Source: Flavobacteriales bacterium (GTDB lineage: Bacteria; Bacteroidota; Bacteroidia; Flavobacteriales_F; PHOS-HE28). From it: a stretch of 64,000 nt of DNA. The position numbers and the translations under genes were made by a program. Within the stretch, counting starts at the first letter, position 1; the number at the start of each line of letters is the position of its first letter. Under the pieces are notes generated by a model. It did no database searches, had not been told where the DNA came from, and saw nothing but the letters and a program-made list of their open reading frames with translations. The DNA is taken from contig JADJOG010000003.1 in assembly GCA_016713865.1 (NCBI GenBank), positions 124,001 to 188,000 on the forward strand, read 5' to 3'. Of the stretch, positions 24,715 to 36,400 are shown piece by piece.

Positions 24715-26573
24715 CTATTGACTTAGGCTGATGTACCGGTCAAGCAGCACCTGCTCCAACGCCTTTCCGCGCGTTTCGAGCTGCTGATTGAGGGATTCCG
24801 ACGCTGCGGAGTCGCGGAGCTGCAAGCGACGTTGCCCAAGATTGTCGAACACGAGCATCTGCTGCGCATCGGCGATCCCGAAGCCATCGTCGAAGGTCCA
24901 GTACGCGAAGTGCGCGTCGCGCGGGTTGAAGAGATCGCGGCTCCACGGGAACCGCGCAGCAGGCAGGTCCAATTGGCCGAGCACGGTGGCGGGCACATCC
25001 ACATGACTGCCGAAATCATCCGTGCGCTGGCCTTTCAGCTCATCGCGCAGCGCGCCGCCGGTGATCAGGAAGGGGATGCGGTGCCGTTCGGCCTCGTGGC
25101 TGCTGCGGTGCTTCGGCAAGAAATGCCCGTGATCGGCCATGATGAGCATCAGCGTTCGGTTCCACCACGATTGCGTCTTGCATGAGTCGATGAAGGAAGC
25201 GAGCGCGCGATCGGTGTAGTGAACGCTGTTGCGGTAGCGCTGCGCGTATTCGTTGCCGGGGAATCCCTCATCCAGCGGCACATCGAATGGCTCGTGGCTG
25301 GTGCTGGTCATCAGCGTATGGAAGAAAGGCTCCTTCGCATGGCGTGTGCTGCGTGCATGGTAGGCGAAGAGTTCTTCGTCGTATGCGCCCCATTCGGTAC
25401 GACGCGTGATCGGGAAGCTGCGCTCATCATGAATGGTGTCGAAGCCCATCGATTCCAGGTAGGAGCGCGTGTTGGCGAACACCGCATCGCCAGCGTACCA
25501 ATAGGTGCTGGTGTAGCCTGCGGAATCGAGCGCGCTCACCAGGCTGGGCAAGCGATCGAACTTCCCGTATTGCCGGATGATGGTGGTCTTGGGCTGCGAG
25601 TGGAAGCCGCTGATCACAGCGCATAGTCCTTGTTCCGTGCGGAAACCGGTGGAGTAGAAGTTGGTGAGGAGCAGGCCTTCCTCACATAGGCGCGTAAAGC
25701 CCGGAGTCACCAGTCCTTCGCCTCCGAGTGGTGCGATCACATCCGCTGTCCAGCTCTCCAAGAGCACCAGCAGCACGTTGGGCCGCTCAACATTGGCGAT
25801 GCGCATGGCCGGGCCGCTGCCCGAAGCGCGCAATTCTTGACGATGCGCTCGGCTTCTTCCTGCGGCATGTAGGCATACGGGTTCGCGGCGATCTCCGGCG
25901 GCTCGGCCAGCAGCACGATCACGTTCCACACGCCGTTCATGGCGCTGAGGTTGAGCACCGGATGCGCACTGTGGTAGCTCCAGCTCCGGTTGATGGGGTC
26001 GTCCTGCACTCCGCCGCGCATGCCCACGAGCAGCATGCCCGGTACCAAGGGAACCGCCGCGATGCGCGACCACAGTGGCGATCGCAACAACGACGGATCA
26101 TGCCGGAAGCGCGTGAACAAGAACCAAGCGATTGCACCTTGCGCTAAAGCGATCACGGCGAGCTGCCCCGGCTGCGCGCCAGAGGCAGCGGCCCATGCCT
26201 GCTTCGGATACGCCAGGTAGGAGAGGGCCTTATGGTTCACTTTGGTGCCCCACGATAGAAACAAGCCAATGTCGCTGATGTGGATGATGACGGTGCCGAC
26301 CACCGCGATCGCCAGCCAAAACTGTATCGCGCGCACGGGCCACTTCGCATCAGTAGCCAAACGGATCATGCCGAAGAGCGCTACCGGAAGCGTGAGGTAG
26401 CATGCAGCCGCGAAGTCCATGGGCAGGGCGCGGCGGAAAGCGATCAGGATCTCCGCGCTGCTGATCGCCGCCAGCTTGATCGGCTCGAAGAAGAGGAAGG
26501 CCGCTTGCTGGAGCAGGAAGAGCAGCATCCAGCAGGTCAAGACCTTCAGCAGGTAAAGGAGCAATGCGCGCAC
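24715..26573 (-). CDS. LTA synthase-family membrane sulfatase, one frameshift
   Basis: Phosphoglycerol transferase/sulfatase-superfamily protein of about 619 residues. The first ~200 residues are membrane-spanning (about five hydrophobic segments, starting MRALLLYLLKVLTCWMLLFL). The extracytoplasmic catalytic domain begins 'RPNVLLVLLESWTADVIAPL' with the metal-site Glu, has the probable Thr nucleophile in 'TGFRTEQGLCAVISGF', and 'LMLIMADHGHFLPKHRSSHE' near the end. A missing base near 25833 (expected IVKELRASGSGP) splits the frame. In Gram-positives this family makes lipoteichoic acid; in Bacteroidota the substrate is unknown, and modification of periplasmic glycans or lipids is an inference. 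Downstream of an M1 peptidase, 45 bases apart, same strand. Confidence 0.85.
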
Positions 26574-26618
26574 GGAGCGCGAACATAACGGCGGAGGAAT
26601 GATGAGGTGATGGGGGCT

Positions 26619-29055
26619 TTACTCCACAACCACCTTCCCGATCGCCGAGCTATTGCCCGCAGGCGCCGCAAAACGCAGGTGGTATGCGCCGCGCTTCAGC
26701 CCTGTCACTTGCACTTGCACGCCAAGGCCATTCACAGGCTCCCAACGCGCCAAGCGGCCTCGATTGTCGTAGAGCTCGATCACACCTTGCGCATGCTCGG
26801 CGGCGCGCACCGTAACGAAATCGCTGGCGGGATTCGGCATGATCGTGAAGGCGATGGGCGCGGGGTCTCGCTCAGTTATACCCACGGCGCTCTTGCGCCA
26901 TCCGAAGCAATACTCACCAGCGCGCAAGCCGTCGATATCAATGCGGCCCAAGCGATCGGTACTGCTGTTCTGCGTGTTCAGTGTCTGCTGCGGGTGCGGC
27001 ATCCACGGCCAATGCTGATCGGGGCGGTAGAGCAGCACCAAGCTGTCCTCACGGAATACGACGCCATTGGCATCCTGCATCAGCCCACTGTCGAAACTGA
27101 TCGCGGGCAAAGGCCGGCCATCGTAGTTGAAACGGCCGCTCAGGCTCGCGCCTTCGGGCATGGTGCCCATGATGCGCCACCAGCGATCGGGCGAGATCAC
27201 ATAGGCGAAAGGCTCCGCGGCTTCCTGATCCGCAGGCACCCAGTACTCCTCCATGCGGATGTCGAAGGGCGCTGGCGTGCTGTTCACGGTGATGCGCAGA
27301 TCGGTGTTGCTATAGATGCGCGTGCCCGGTCCGGTGAATTGGTCATTGTCGAAGGTCTGCGCGAGGCTGATGCGCTCGTCGCGGTTGAGTATTGCCGCAC
27401 GGGCGCGAAGGCGGCGCCGGGTCACCGTTGCAGGTGGCATCGCCTACCATCGCGGGCGTAGGGTGGGCCCAGAGCAGGCCGCTGACGCTCATGAAGGTGA
27501 GGGTTGCCGGCACATTGTTGTAATCCGCCGCTGGCCCGCGATGCTTCTGCTGCACATGCACTTCCGTGGGCCAGTTGCCATTGCCATCGGGTGCTGGGCT
27601 CACGGCCATGCTGTCCACCTCGAAGGCGGCCCAGCCGGGCTGATGGATCCAATCGTTGAAGTAGTCGGTGAGGTCGATGCCCGAGGATTGCGAGAGGTGA
27701 TCGCGAAGCATATCGCTGTTCACGTGCGCGAAGGCGTTCGCTTCGAGGAAGCTGGTGAGCCCTGCGCTGAAGGCTGCATCGCCCATGTAGCTGCGCAGGG
27801 TATGCAGCACATCCGCGCCCTTGTTGTACGTGTGCTGGCCGTAGGTCCATTGCTGCGGCATATCGGAGAGCGCCCACCAGCCTTCGTCGCTGATGTGCGC
27901 GCGCAACAGCATGTTGCGGTGATTGCCGCGCACCTTGTTCATGTAGGTGCTTGAGCCGCCCACGGTTTCCATGAAGAGATAGGCGAGGTATTCCGCGAAA
28001 CCCTCGTTGATGTACATCTCCTCGGCGCGCTCGCAGGTGATCAGGTTGCCGAACCAGTGGTGCGCCAGCTCATGCGCCATCACATCCTGATAGGATAGTG
28101 TGCCATTGGCGATGCTCTGCGGATAATGGATGCTGGTGGCGTGCTCCATGGCGCCTTGCGGGGTGAGCACATAACCAACGCGGTTCCAACGGTACGGCCC
28201 GAACCAATCCTCGAAGCGGTTGAAGGCGTCAGGCAGGTTGATGAAGGAATTCTTCATCGCGGTGGTGTCGGCGGGCTTAGCCACAAGATCCACAGGCAAG
28301 GTGGCACCGGTGATGCTGGTGAGCGTGCTGCGCGCCACCGTGAAGTTCGATGCGGCAACCGAAGCGAGGTAGGCCGGAATGTGCTCATCCAGCTTCCAAT
28401 GCCGGGTGCGCGTGGTGGGCGTCGGCATCCACTCATCGAGCAGGGCGCCATTGCACCAGGCGTTCCAAGTGGCCACGGTGGTCACGATGAACTCGTAAGA
28501 GTTGCGCTCGGTGAAATCATCGGCGCAGGGGAACCACGCTCTTCCGAACGTATGCGGGATGCTCTGGAAGGCCACGCCCAGGTTATAGCTGATCTGTCCC
28601 GTGGTGTAGAAGCCACCGAAGCCGCTTGGGTCGGTCGATGGATCACCGCCGTAGTGTACGGTGAACAGAATGGTGTCGCTGGTGTTGAACGACTGCGGCA
28701 GGTTGATCATCAGCTCGATTCCCATGTGCGAGAACGTGAGCGGTTCGCCATCGAGGATCACTGAATCAACCGTGAGCGTGAGCAGATGCAAGGGAAAGGA
28801 AGAGAGGCCATCGGCACGGGGCACTGCACTGATCTCACACGCGCCGTGGATGATGCTTCCCATGGTGAGGTCGAGTGTGATGCGCTCATGCAGGATGTCC
28901 CACGGCCAGAGTTCCACCGAACGCGATTTGATCGCCGACCCGTGCGCGTGCTTGCTCGACTGGCAATCGTGCTGAGCAAGGGACGGCGTTATGCTGATGA
29001 GGGCCGAAACGATGGCGATGAAGTTCCGGATGCGGGCGATGGGATGGCAAGGCAT
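26619..29055 (-). CDS. Secreted M1-family aminopeptidase with T9SS-like C-terminal domain, one frameshift
   Basis: Zinc metallopeptidase of about 811 residues. A signal peptide is visible (MPCHPIARIRNFIAIVSALI, cleavage after ITPSLA). The M1 exopeptidase loop reads GAMEH (residues 301-305); the zinc site is HELAHHWFG with H328, H332 and E351 ('YINEGFAEY'), and the 18-residue spacing is exact. The tail ends '...MPNPASDFVTVRAAE', 'IELYDNRGRLARW' and 'LKRGAYHLRFAA', a type A Por secretion sorting domain pattern, so it is likely exported by the type IX system and cleaved or anchored. One extra base near 27400 separates the tail from the catalytic part. A -7-like TACCTTCG lies about 20 bases upstream on the minus strand. 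Confidence 0.88.
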
Positions 29056-29115
29056 GGAGCGAAGGTACCGTTGCCAGAGGTGATGAAGCTCACAATGGCC
29101 GTTGTTTAGGATCCC

Positions 29116-29123
29116 TACATTTG
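29116..29123 (+). promoter_or_regulatory. Bacteroidota -7 promoter element TACATTTG
   Basis: Exact match to TAnnTTTG, 24 bases before the ATG at 29148 of the unknown helical protein. It is preceded by CCC as at other copies. No clear TTG is found 19 bases upstream, so support rests on the -7 part. If used, the TTG at 29121 cannot be the start codon, which favours the ATG. Confidence 0.45.
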
Positions 29124-29147
29124 GCCGAGCCGCATGGCTTCCAACGC

Positions 29148-30630
29148 ATGAAACCCAGCACCGAGCTCTTCGACCTGATCAAGTCGCTTTCCAAGTCGGA
29201 GAAGCGCTTCTTCAAGCTGCACAGCGCGCTGCAGAGCGGCCCGAAGAACTACCTGCGGATCTTCGATGCGGTGGATAAGCAGAAGGAGTACGATGAGGAG
29301 GAGATCAAGCAGCTATTCGCCAAAGAGACCTTCATCAAGCACCTGCCCTCAGAGAAGAACCACCTGTACAAGCTCATCCTGAAGGCGCTCCGGGCGTATC
29401 ACTCAGAGAGCTCCGTGAGCGGCATCCTGAAGCAGGAGATCAAGAATATCGAGATCCTCTACCAGAAGGCGCTGTATGCCGAATGCAACAAGCTCTTGCA
29501 TCGCGCCAAACGGATCGCGCGCGAGAACGAGCGCTTCTATTACTGGTTCGAGCTGCTCAACTGGGAGAAGATGCTCTTGGAAGAGGCGTATGAGAGCGGC
29601 GAGTTCACGAAGGACCTTGATGCGCTGATCGAAGAGGAGCGCGACGTGATCGAGAAGCTGCGCAACCTGGCCGCCTACCACATCCTCTACAGCAAGATCA
29701 ACTACAATCAGTGAGCATCCGTTGATCAAGGGCAAGAACACTGCTCTGAGCCGTCGGGCCGCCACCATCTGCTACTACACGCAGGGTTTCTGCCAGTGGG
29801 CCAAGCGCGATTGGCGCACCAGCCTCGAGAAGTTCATGCGGGTGAAGCAGATCCTGGACGATAACCCGGCGATCCGCGCCGATCTGCCCAAGCGCTACAT
29901 GCGCGCCTTGCACTACATCATCAATGCGGAGATCGAGCTGCTCGAGTTCGATTCAGCACGGACGCACATCGACCTGATGCGGGCGATGCGCGAAGAGCAG
30001 GGATTCAGCGGCATGAGCATCGAGGTTCAGGTGTTCGCGGCCAGCTTCCTCAGCGAATTGCGCCTGCTCGACCGCAGCGGTGAGCATCTGCAAGCCTTGG
30101 AAATGGTGGCTGAGGTGAACGAGGGCATGGAGCAGCTCGGCGCTCGTCTGCCCAAAGAGCAGCAACTGGAGATCTGGTGGTGCATCGCTTGCGCGCACTT
30201 CGGAGCAGGGCAGATGAACAAAGCGCTCTTCTGGCTCAATAAAGTTCTGAACGATACCGAGCCCGCGCTGCGCCAGGACATCTTCACCTACGCGCGGCTA
30301 TTCAACCTGGTTGTGCATTACGAGTTGGGCAACTACGATCTGCTCAGCTACATCACTCGCAGCACGCAGCGTTACCTGGGCAAGCGGCAACGGGCCCTTG
30401 AGGTGGAGACGGTGATCATCGACCACATCAAGCGTTTAGCCAAGGCCAACGAAGGTGCGCCGCGGCGCGAGCTTTTCCAGCAATTGCATGCCCAGCTTGA
30501 AGTATTGCTGCGCGACTCCAATGAGAGCGTCGTGCTGAAGTATTTCGATGTGCTCGCATGGGCGGAATCCCATGTGCTCGGCATCACCTTCAGCGAGATG
30601 GTCAAGCGCAAGGCGAAGAGCAAGGCGTGA
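29148..30630 (+). CDS. Conserved helical (TPR-like) protein of unknown function, one frameshift
   Basis: About 493 residues from the ATG at 29148 (MKPSTELFDLIKSLSKSEKR). An extra t at 29712 makes a TGA after 'ILYSKINYNQ'; removing it continues EHPLIKGKNTALSRRAATIC, so this is one gene. The whole protein reads as amphipathic helices, with pair-like spacing of TPR type (for example 'AATICYYTQGFCQWAKRDWR', 'HIDLMRAMREEQGF', 'IACAHFGAGQMNKALFWLNK'). There is no signal peptide or membrane segment, so it is probably a cytosolic scaffold. I recognise the general type from Bacteroidota genomes but no function. It ends two bases from the convergent OmpA-like gene. Confidence 0.75.
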
Positions 30631-30632
30631 GG

Positions 30633-32519
30633 TCAGCGGCGCTGGCTGATGAGCGGCGTCACTTTGGTCACCTTGAATTCGGTGCGACGGTTGGCCTGAT
30701 GCTCCTGTTCGGTGCATTCCACATCGTCTTTGCAGCGGTTCACCAGCTTGCGCTCGCCATATCCGCGTGCTGAAAGGCGGTTTGTGGGAACGCCGTTGCG
30801 GATCAGGTAATCAACGGCGCTCTTGGCGCGCATGTCGCTGAGCAGGAGGTTGTAGGCATCGCTAGCGCGGCTATCGGTGTGCGATCCGAGTTCGAAGCTG
30901 AGCCCGGGATTGTCGATGAAGAGCTGAGCTACTTTGTCGAGCTCTACGGCTGCATCGGGACGGATCTCCCAGCTATCGAGGTCGTAGTAGATATTCTCGA
31001 TCACGATGGGCTGGTCCAACACCACGCGCTTCAGCCTGAATTCCTCATCGTAGTTCTTGCTCAAGCGCTGCCCTTGCGTGCTGATCGGCCTGCGCTCGGT
31101 GAACACACCATCCTTGCTGGCGAGCACCTCATAGAGCTTATCGACGGTGAGCGGGAAGGAGGCTTTGCCATCAAGGTCGGTATAGAGCGTGATCGGTGAA
31201 GGATTCAGTGGCTCCAGGAGTTTCACCTCGGCTCCTGCCATGGGCGAGCCATCGGCTTCATCGAATACGGAGATGTTCAGCACCAGCGTGGGGGCATGCG
31301 CGGTGAAACGGTAGATGCCATCCTTGCCTTGCCGATTGCTGCTGAGGTAGCCGCGATCGGCCCCTAGCATCACCAGGGCGAAATCGTCGTGCGGCGTGTC
31401 GATCGGATAATTGAGGTTCTCAGGCGCGCTCCATTCCTCTTCGCGCAGAATGCTGCGGAAGAGGTCGAGGCCGCCCAAGGAGCGGTGGCCATTGCTGGCG
31501 AAATGCAGCGTGTCGCCGCGCATCGTAGGGAACAGCTCATTGCCAGCGGCGGTCACGGTTGGCCCCAGATTGCGTGGCAGGCTCCAGCCATCGCCGGAGT
31601 GCTCGCACACATAGATGTCGGTTCCACCTTGTCCACCGGGCATGTCACTGATGTAATAGAGCCTTGCCCCATCATCGCTGAGCGCTGCGTGGCCTGCACT
31701 GAAATCCTCTCCATTGTAAGCGAAGGAGCTCACTTTGCCCCACGTCCCATCGGCTTGGCGCTCGGCGCGGAAGAGCATGAGGTGGCTGGTGCCACTGCCA
31801 TCCTTGTTCAATCTGAACTTGTAGTAGTCGCTGCGCGTGAAGTACATGGTGCGGCCATCGGCGCTCAGTACCGCAGGGCCATCGTGGAAGCGGCCGTTCA
31901 CGCTGCCGGGCAGGGGCTTTGCTGCGCCCGCCATGATTCCTTCAGGCGCTTTCGCGGTGCACAGATCGAGGAAGGCTGCGCCATTCCACGGATTGGACTT
32001 AGCATGGTCAGTGCGCTCGGCCGCGAAGAGGATCTCGTTGCCGTACGGGATCGCGCTGAAGGCGCTGACGATGCCATCGATGTGCAACGGCGTCACGGTG
32101 TACAGGGTGGTATCGGCGTAGAAAGCGTCACGATCGGCGATGGCGAAGCCCAGTTCGCGCACGACGGCAGCGTCTGGTTGCTCCATCAGCAATCCCTCGA
32201 ATTGCCGGGCGGCTTCACCGGTGCGACCAAGGCTCATGAGCGCCCGGCCGTATGCGAGGGCATCATCGCCTTGCAAGCGCTCCTTGCGATCGGCGTAGGC
32301 GTACCAATCAGCGGCTTTGCGCATGTCGTTCAACTTGCCGTAGGTATCGGCGGCGCGCAATGCCGCGGAACGATCATCGATGGTCAGCAATGCGCTTTCA
32401 TAGTGGCAAGCTGCATCGGCATAGGCCATGCGGTCGCGCGCACGGTCAGCCATGCTCAGTTGGTGCTGTGCGCAGCCGACGAGCAGCACTGTGGAGAGAA
32501 GGAGGAGCGTCTTCTTCAT
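30633..32519 (-). CDS. OmpA-family lipoprotein with TPR, PD40 propeller and peptidoglycan-binding domain
   Basis: 628 residues. Lipoprotein signal MKKTLLLLSTVLLVGC with Cys16. The first ~130 residues hold TPR-like helices ('ACHYESALLTIDDRSAALRA'), then WD40-like PD40 blades ('DGPAVLSADGRTMYFTRSDY', 'AALSDDGARLYYISDMPGG', 'RGYLSSNRQGKDGIYRFT'), a carboxypeptidase-regulatory-like segment ('EADGSPMAGAEVKLLEP'), and a C-terminal OmpA domain with 'LSFELGSHTDSRASDAYNLL' and 'LSARGYGERKLVNRC'. This layout is that of PorE/SprE-adjacent proteins linked to T9SS, placed next to a PorP/SprF gene. It likely sits in the outer membrane, facing the periplasm, and tethers the adhesin complex to peptidoglycan. 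Five bases downstream of the PorP/SprF gene. Confidence 0.9.
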   Translation of the reverse strand: MKKTLLLLSTVLLVGCAQHQLSMADRARDRMAYADAACHYESALLTIDDRSAALRAADTYGKLNDMRKAADWYAYADRKERLQGDDALAYGRALMSLGRTGEAARQFEGLLMEQPDAAVVRELGFAIADRDAFYADTTLYTVTPLHIDGIVSAFSAIPYGNEILFAAERTDHAKSNPWNGAAFLDLCTAKAPEGIMAGAAKPLPGSVNGRFHDGPAVLSADGRTMYFTRSDYYKFRLNKDGSGTSHLMLFRAERQADGTWGKVSSFAYNGEDFSAGHAALSDDGARLYYISDMPGGQGGTDIYVCEHSGDGWSLPRNLGPTVTAAGNELFPTMRGDTLHFASNGHRSLGGLDLFRSILREEEWSAPENLNYPIDTPHDDFALVMLGADRGYLSSNRQGKDGIYRFTAHAPTLVLNISVFDEADGSPMAGAEVKLLEPLNPSPITLYTDLDGKASFPLTVDKLYEVLASKDGVFTERRPISTQGQRLSKNYDEEFRLKRVVLDQPIVIENIYYDLDSWEIRPDAAVELDKVAQLFIDNPGLSFELGSHTDSRASDAYNLLLSDMRAKSAVDYLIRNGVPTNRLSARGYGERKLVNRCKDDVECTEQEHQANRRTEFKVTKVTPLISQRR

Positions 32520-32524
32520 ATCGA

Positions 32525-33454
32525 TCAGAAATAGCGGGGGGTCTTGATGCGGAGCAGGTCCTTGCCGAAGTCGAAGCCGAGCATGATCTCGTGGCTGCCG
32601 GTGGTGTACGTGCGGAGCTTCGAGGTGGTCATGTCATATGCGTAGCCGATGCGCAATTGCGGGCTCACTTGGTATTCGATCATGGTCACCAGCGCATCGC
32701 CTGTGCGATAGCCGAGGCCAAGCCACACGCGCTCGCGGTAGAGCACATTGCAGTTCACATCGGCCTCGATGGGCGCATTCGGCGTGTACTTGATCAAGGT
32801 GCTGGGCTTGATGTCGAAGTTCTCGCCAGCAGGGAACACCTTGCCCGCATGCACATAGTAGTGTTGCGTGAAGTAGTGCTGCAGCGCATCGGGCGCGTCC
32901 ATGGTGATCTTGCCGTCGGCAGCATAGATCGTGGGCACGCTGATGCCAGCGTAGCTGGTCGCATTGTGCCAATAGATGCCGAAGCCGAATTTGCCGATTG
33001 GGCTGTTCACGATGTCCTGCTGATACATGGGGTCATTGGCATCCCAATAGCGCAGCTCGCTGACCCGGGCACTGTACATGGATAGGCCAGCGCGCAGTCC
33101 GAATGCCAAGCGGCTGCTCTTGCCTACGCGCATGCGATAGGCGTAGTGGCCGCTGATATCCAGGTCGCGGCTGATCCCGATCTGGTCGTGCACGAGGCTA
33201 AAGCCGAGGCCCATGGTGTTGTTCATCAGCGGGCCATCGACGGCCATCATGCTGGTGCGTGGCGCGCCTTCAACCTGCATCCATTGGCTGCGATGCAGGA
33301 GGCTGCTGCTGGCGTAGCCGTGGCTGCCGGCATAGGCCGGGTTCAGGAACAGGCCGTTGAACATGTATTGGCTCACCATCACCTCTTGTTGTGCGCTCGC
33401 GGCAAGGGCGGCGGCCATCGCAGCCAGGGCCAGGTATATGCGTGTGTTCTTCAT
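32525..33454 (-). CDS. PorP/SprF family outer-membrane protein
   Basis: 309 residues, signal peptide MKNTRIYLALAAMAAALAAS ending SAQ, then the family opening 'QYMFNGLFLNPAYAGSHGYA' and alternating beta strands to 'SHEIMLGFDFGKDLLRIKTP'. Families of this type assist secretion or surface attachment of proteins with a type B T9SS C-terminal domain; in Flavobacterium johnsoniae SprF is required for SprB. The gene lies 12 bases after the stop of the SprB-like gene here, the same order as sprB-sprF, so it is very probably its dedicated partner. Confidence 0.92.
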   Translation of the reverse strand: MKNTRIYLALAAMAAALAASAQQEVMVSQYMFNGLFLNPAYAGSHGYASSSLLHRSQWMQVEGAPRTSMMAVDGPLMNNTMGLGFSLVHDQIGISRDLDISGHYAYRMRVGKSSRLAFGLRAGLSMYSARVSELRYWDANDPMYQQDIVNSPIGKFGFGIYWHNATSYAGISVPTIYAADGKITMDAPDALQHYFTQHYYVHAGKVFPAGENFDIKPSTLIKYTPNAPIEADVNCNVLYRERVWLGLGYRTGDALVTMIEYQVSPQLRIGYAYDMTTSKLRTYTTGSHEIMLGFDFGKDLLRIKTPRYF

Positions 33455-33466
33455 GGCTTCGTTCGG

Positions 33467-36400
33467 TTAGCGGCGCAGGTCAACGTAGCCCTGCAGCGTA
33501 CGCTCGCCGTTGTTGATGGTGAGGATCACGAAGTAGGTTCCGTTGGGCAATAGGCCGCCGCTGCTATTGGCGCCGGCCCAGTCGTTCTTGTAGTTGGGGC
33601 GCTCGTACACCACGTTGCCCCAGCGGTTCAGGATGGTGAGCATGTTGCTTGGGTAGGCATCGAGGCCTTGCACCACGAAGAAGTCGTTGTGGCCATCGCT
33701 GTTCGGCGTGTAGCCGGTGGGGATCACGAGGTCGTTGGGCTCTTCGAGCGTGAATGCGCGTGTTGCCGTGCATCCGTTCGCATCGGTGATCGTCACGGTG
33801 TAGATGCCGGCGGGCAGACCGTTCAGGTTGCTGCTGGAGCTTCCGTTGCTCCATGCGAAGCTGTAGGGCTCGGTGCCGCCAGCAACGCTCACGCTCAAGC
33901 TGCCATCGCTGCCGCCATGCTCGCTGATCGCGTGGCCGCTGGAGTGGCTGCTGATGATTGCATCGATGCTGATGGGCGTGCTCTCGCCCACGCTCCACTG
34001 GGCGCTCCAAGCGCAGCCATTGCCATCGGTAACCGCTACGGTGTAGCTGCCGCCGTTGATGCCGCTGATGTCCTCGCTGGTGGCGCCATTGCTCCATGCG
34101 TAGCTATAGGGCGCTGTGCCACTGACCATGCTCACATCGATGGCGCCAGTGCCTGATCCATTGCAGAGCACATGTGTCACGTTGCCCAAGCCTTCAACCG
34201 CCGGAGTGCTTGTGATGGTCGCGCTCGTGCTCGTGGCGCATCCGTTCGCATCGGTCACGAGCACATTGTAGCTGCCTGATTCCAGTGCGGTGATATCCGC
34301 GGTGTTCGCACCGTTGCTCCAGGCATAGGCATAGGGCGCGGTGCCTCCGGATACGGTTAGTCCGATAGCGCCGTTGGCATTGCCGCAGCTGGCCGATGAA
34401 GGCGCTGCGCTGGCCGCGAGGGGCTGCGGTTCGATCAAGGTGATGCATTGCTGCGCGCTGCATCCATTGGCGTCGGTGATGCTCAGGCAATAGGTGCCGG
34501 GCGCCAACGCACTGATCTGTGCCGCGGTGCTGCTGAAGCCATTCGGGCCGCTCCAGACAAGCTGATGGCTGCCGACACCTCCGTCGATCGCTGCGGTGAT
34601 GCTGCCATCGTTGGCGCCGTTGCAGCTGATGTTGACTCCGCCGTTGAATGTGGCAGGCGTCAGTTCAGCCTGGATGGATGGTGGCGCGTTCAGCGTGTAG
34701 GTTTGATTTGCCACGCAGCCGTTCATGTCGGTCACGCTCACGGTGTAAGTGCCAGCCGCGAGTCCTTGCAGCAAATCGCTGTTCGAGGAGAAGCCGTTGG
34801 GGCCGTTCCACTGCACGCTGTAGCCGCCGTTGCCACCGGTGTAGCTCAGGTCGATCGCGCCATCGCTAGCTCCAGGGCAGCTCACTTCGTATCCGTTGTG
34901 GTCGCTCAGTATCGCGCTGGCTGTAAGTGCGCTGTCGGGCTGGGTGAGCGTCACGGTGGTGAAGAAGGCGCATTGGTTCGCATCGGTCACCACCAGTTCA
35001 TAAGCGTATGTGCCAGCAGGCAGGTTGGAGATGTCCTCACTATTGAAGGCGAGACTGTCGGGACCGCGCCAATCGAAGGTGTAGGGTCCATTGCCACCGC
35101 TCACGCTCGCATCGATCCAGCCATCGCTTGCGCCGAAGCAGCTCACATTGGTGCCGCTCGGGTAAACGCTCACATCGAGCAGCGCCGCAACCTGCGTGTT
35201 TGGCTGGGTGAGCGTGATGGTGGTATCCATAGCGCAGCCGTTCACGTCGGTGATGGTGATTGCGTAATCGCCGGCCACTAGATGGTTGTTCATCAGGCTT
35301 GTCGATGCGAATCCGCCGGGCCCGCTGATCGACACGGTGAATGGCGTGGTGCCGCCAGCAGGCGTGAGGGCGATCACGCCGGAGCTATCGCCCATGCACT
35401 GCAGGTTGTGCAGGCCATAGAAGGAGACATAGGTGCCGCTATTGATCGGTGCCGGTCCATTCAGCTGCGCCACGAAGCTGCCTGTGCAACCGAGGTTGTC
35501 GCTCACTTGAACGGTGTAGCTGCCAGTGGCCAGGCCTGAGAGATCCTCGGTGCTCGCTGTGAAGCCATCGGGACCGCTCCAGCTGAAGTTGTATGGTGCC
35601 GCACCGCCGTTTAGGCCGAGGTCAATGGCGCCGGCGAGCTGATCGGGGCAGGTGTTCGTGGTGTAGGAGAAGGTGGCCGCGAGAGGCTCAGGCGCGATCA
35701 GGCTGAAGGCTTGCTGGCTCATGCAGCCGTTGGCGTCGATCACGGTTACCTGATAGTCGCCTGCGGCCAGATCCTGCTGGATCGCTTGGGTGCTGGCAAA
35801 GCCATCGGGGCCGGTCCAGCCGATGAAGTAGGGGCTGGTGCCGCCGTTCACGCTCACGCTTGCACTGCCATCGTTGCCATTGCAGCTCACGGCGTATCCG
35901 CCTTGATCGGCAATGGTGATCACGGTCTCGAACACATCAGGCTCCAGCAGAGCAATGCTCGCCGATCCGGTGCAGCCGTTGGCATCGGTTGCGATCACAT
36001 TGTAGCTGCCAGCGCCCAGGCTGAAGATGCCTGCATCGTTGCTGGCGTATCCGTTTGGCCCGCTCCAGGCGTAACTGTAACCGGGCGTGCCGCCATTGGC
36101 TACCGCTTGCGCATTGCCGATGGTGAGGCCAGCGCAGGGGATGTTGTAGTTGCCGGTGAAGGTGGTACTGTTGATGAGCACGCTCACGATCGCAGGTTCA
36201 ACGATGGCTGCTTGCGCTGTCGATGAGCAGCCGTTCGCATCGGTCACGGTGAGACTGTAGCTGCCAGCAGCAAGGCCGCTGATATCGGCAGTGCTCGCCA
36301 CGAATCCGTTCGGTCCGCTCCATGTGAGCGTGTAGGGTGAGGTACCACCAGCGATGCTTGCTTGCAGCGAACCATCAGAAGCTCCTGCGCAGCTCACGTT

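Noticed and set aside
31389..33085. Plus-strand open frames across the OmpA/PD40 and PorP/SprF genes
   Set aside because: Antisense to clear genes; composition is that of reverse-frame translation.
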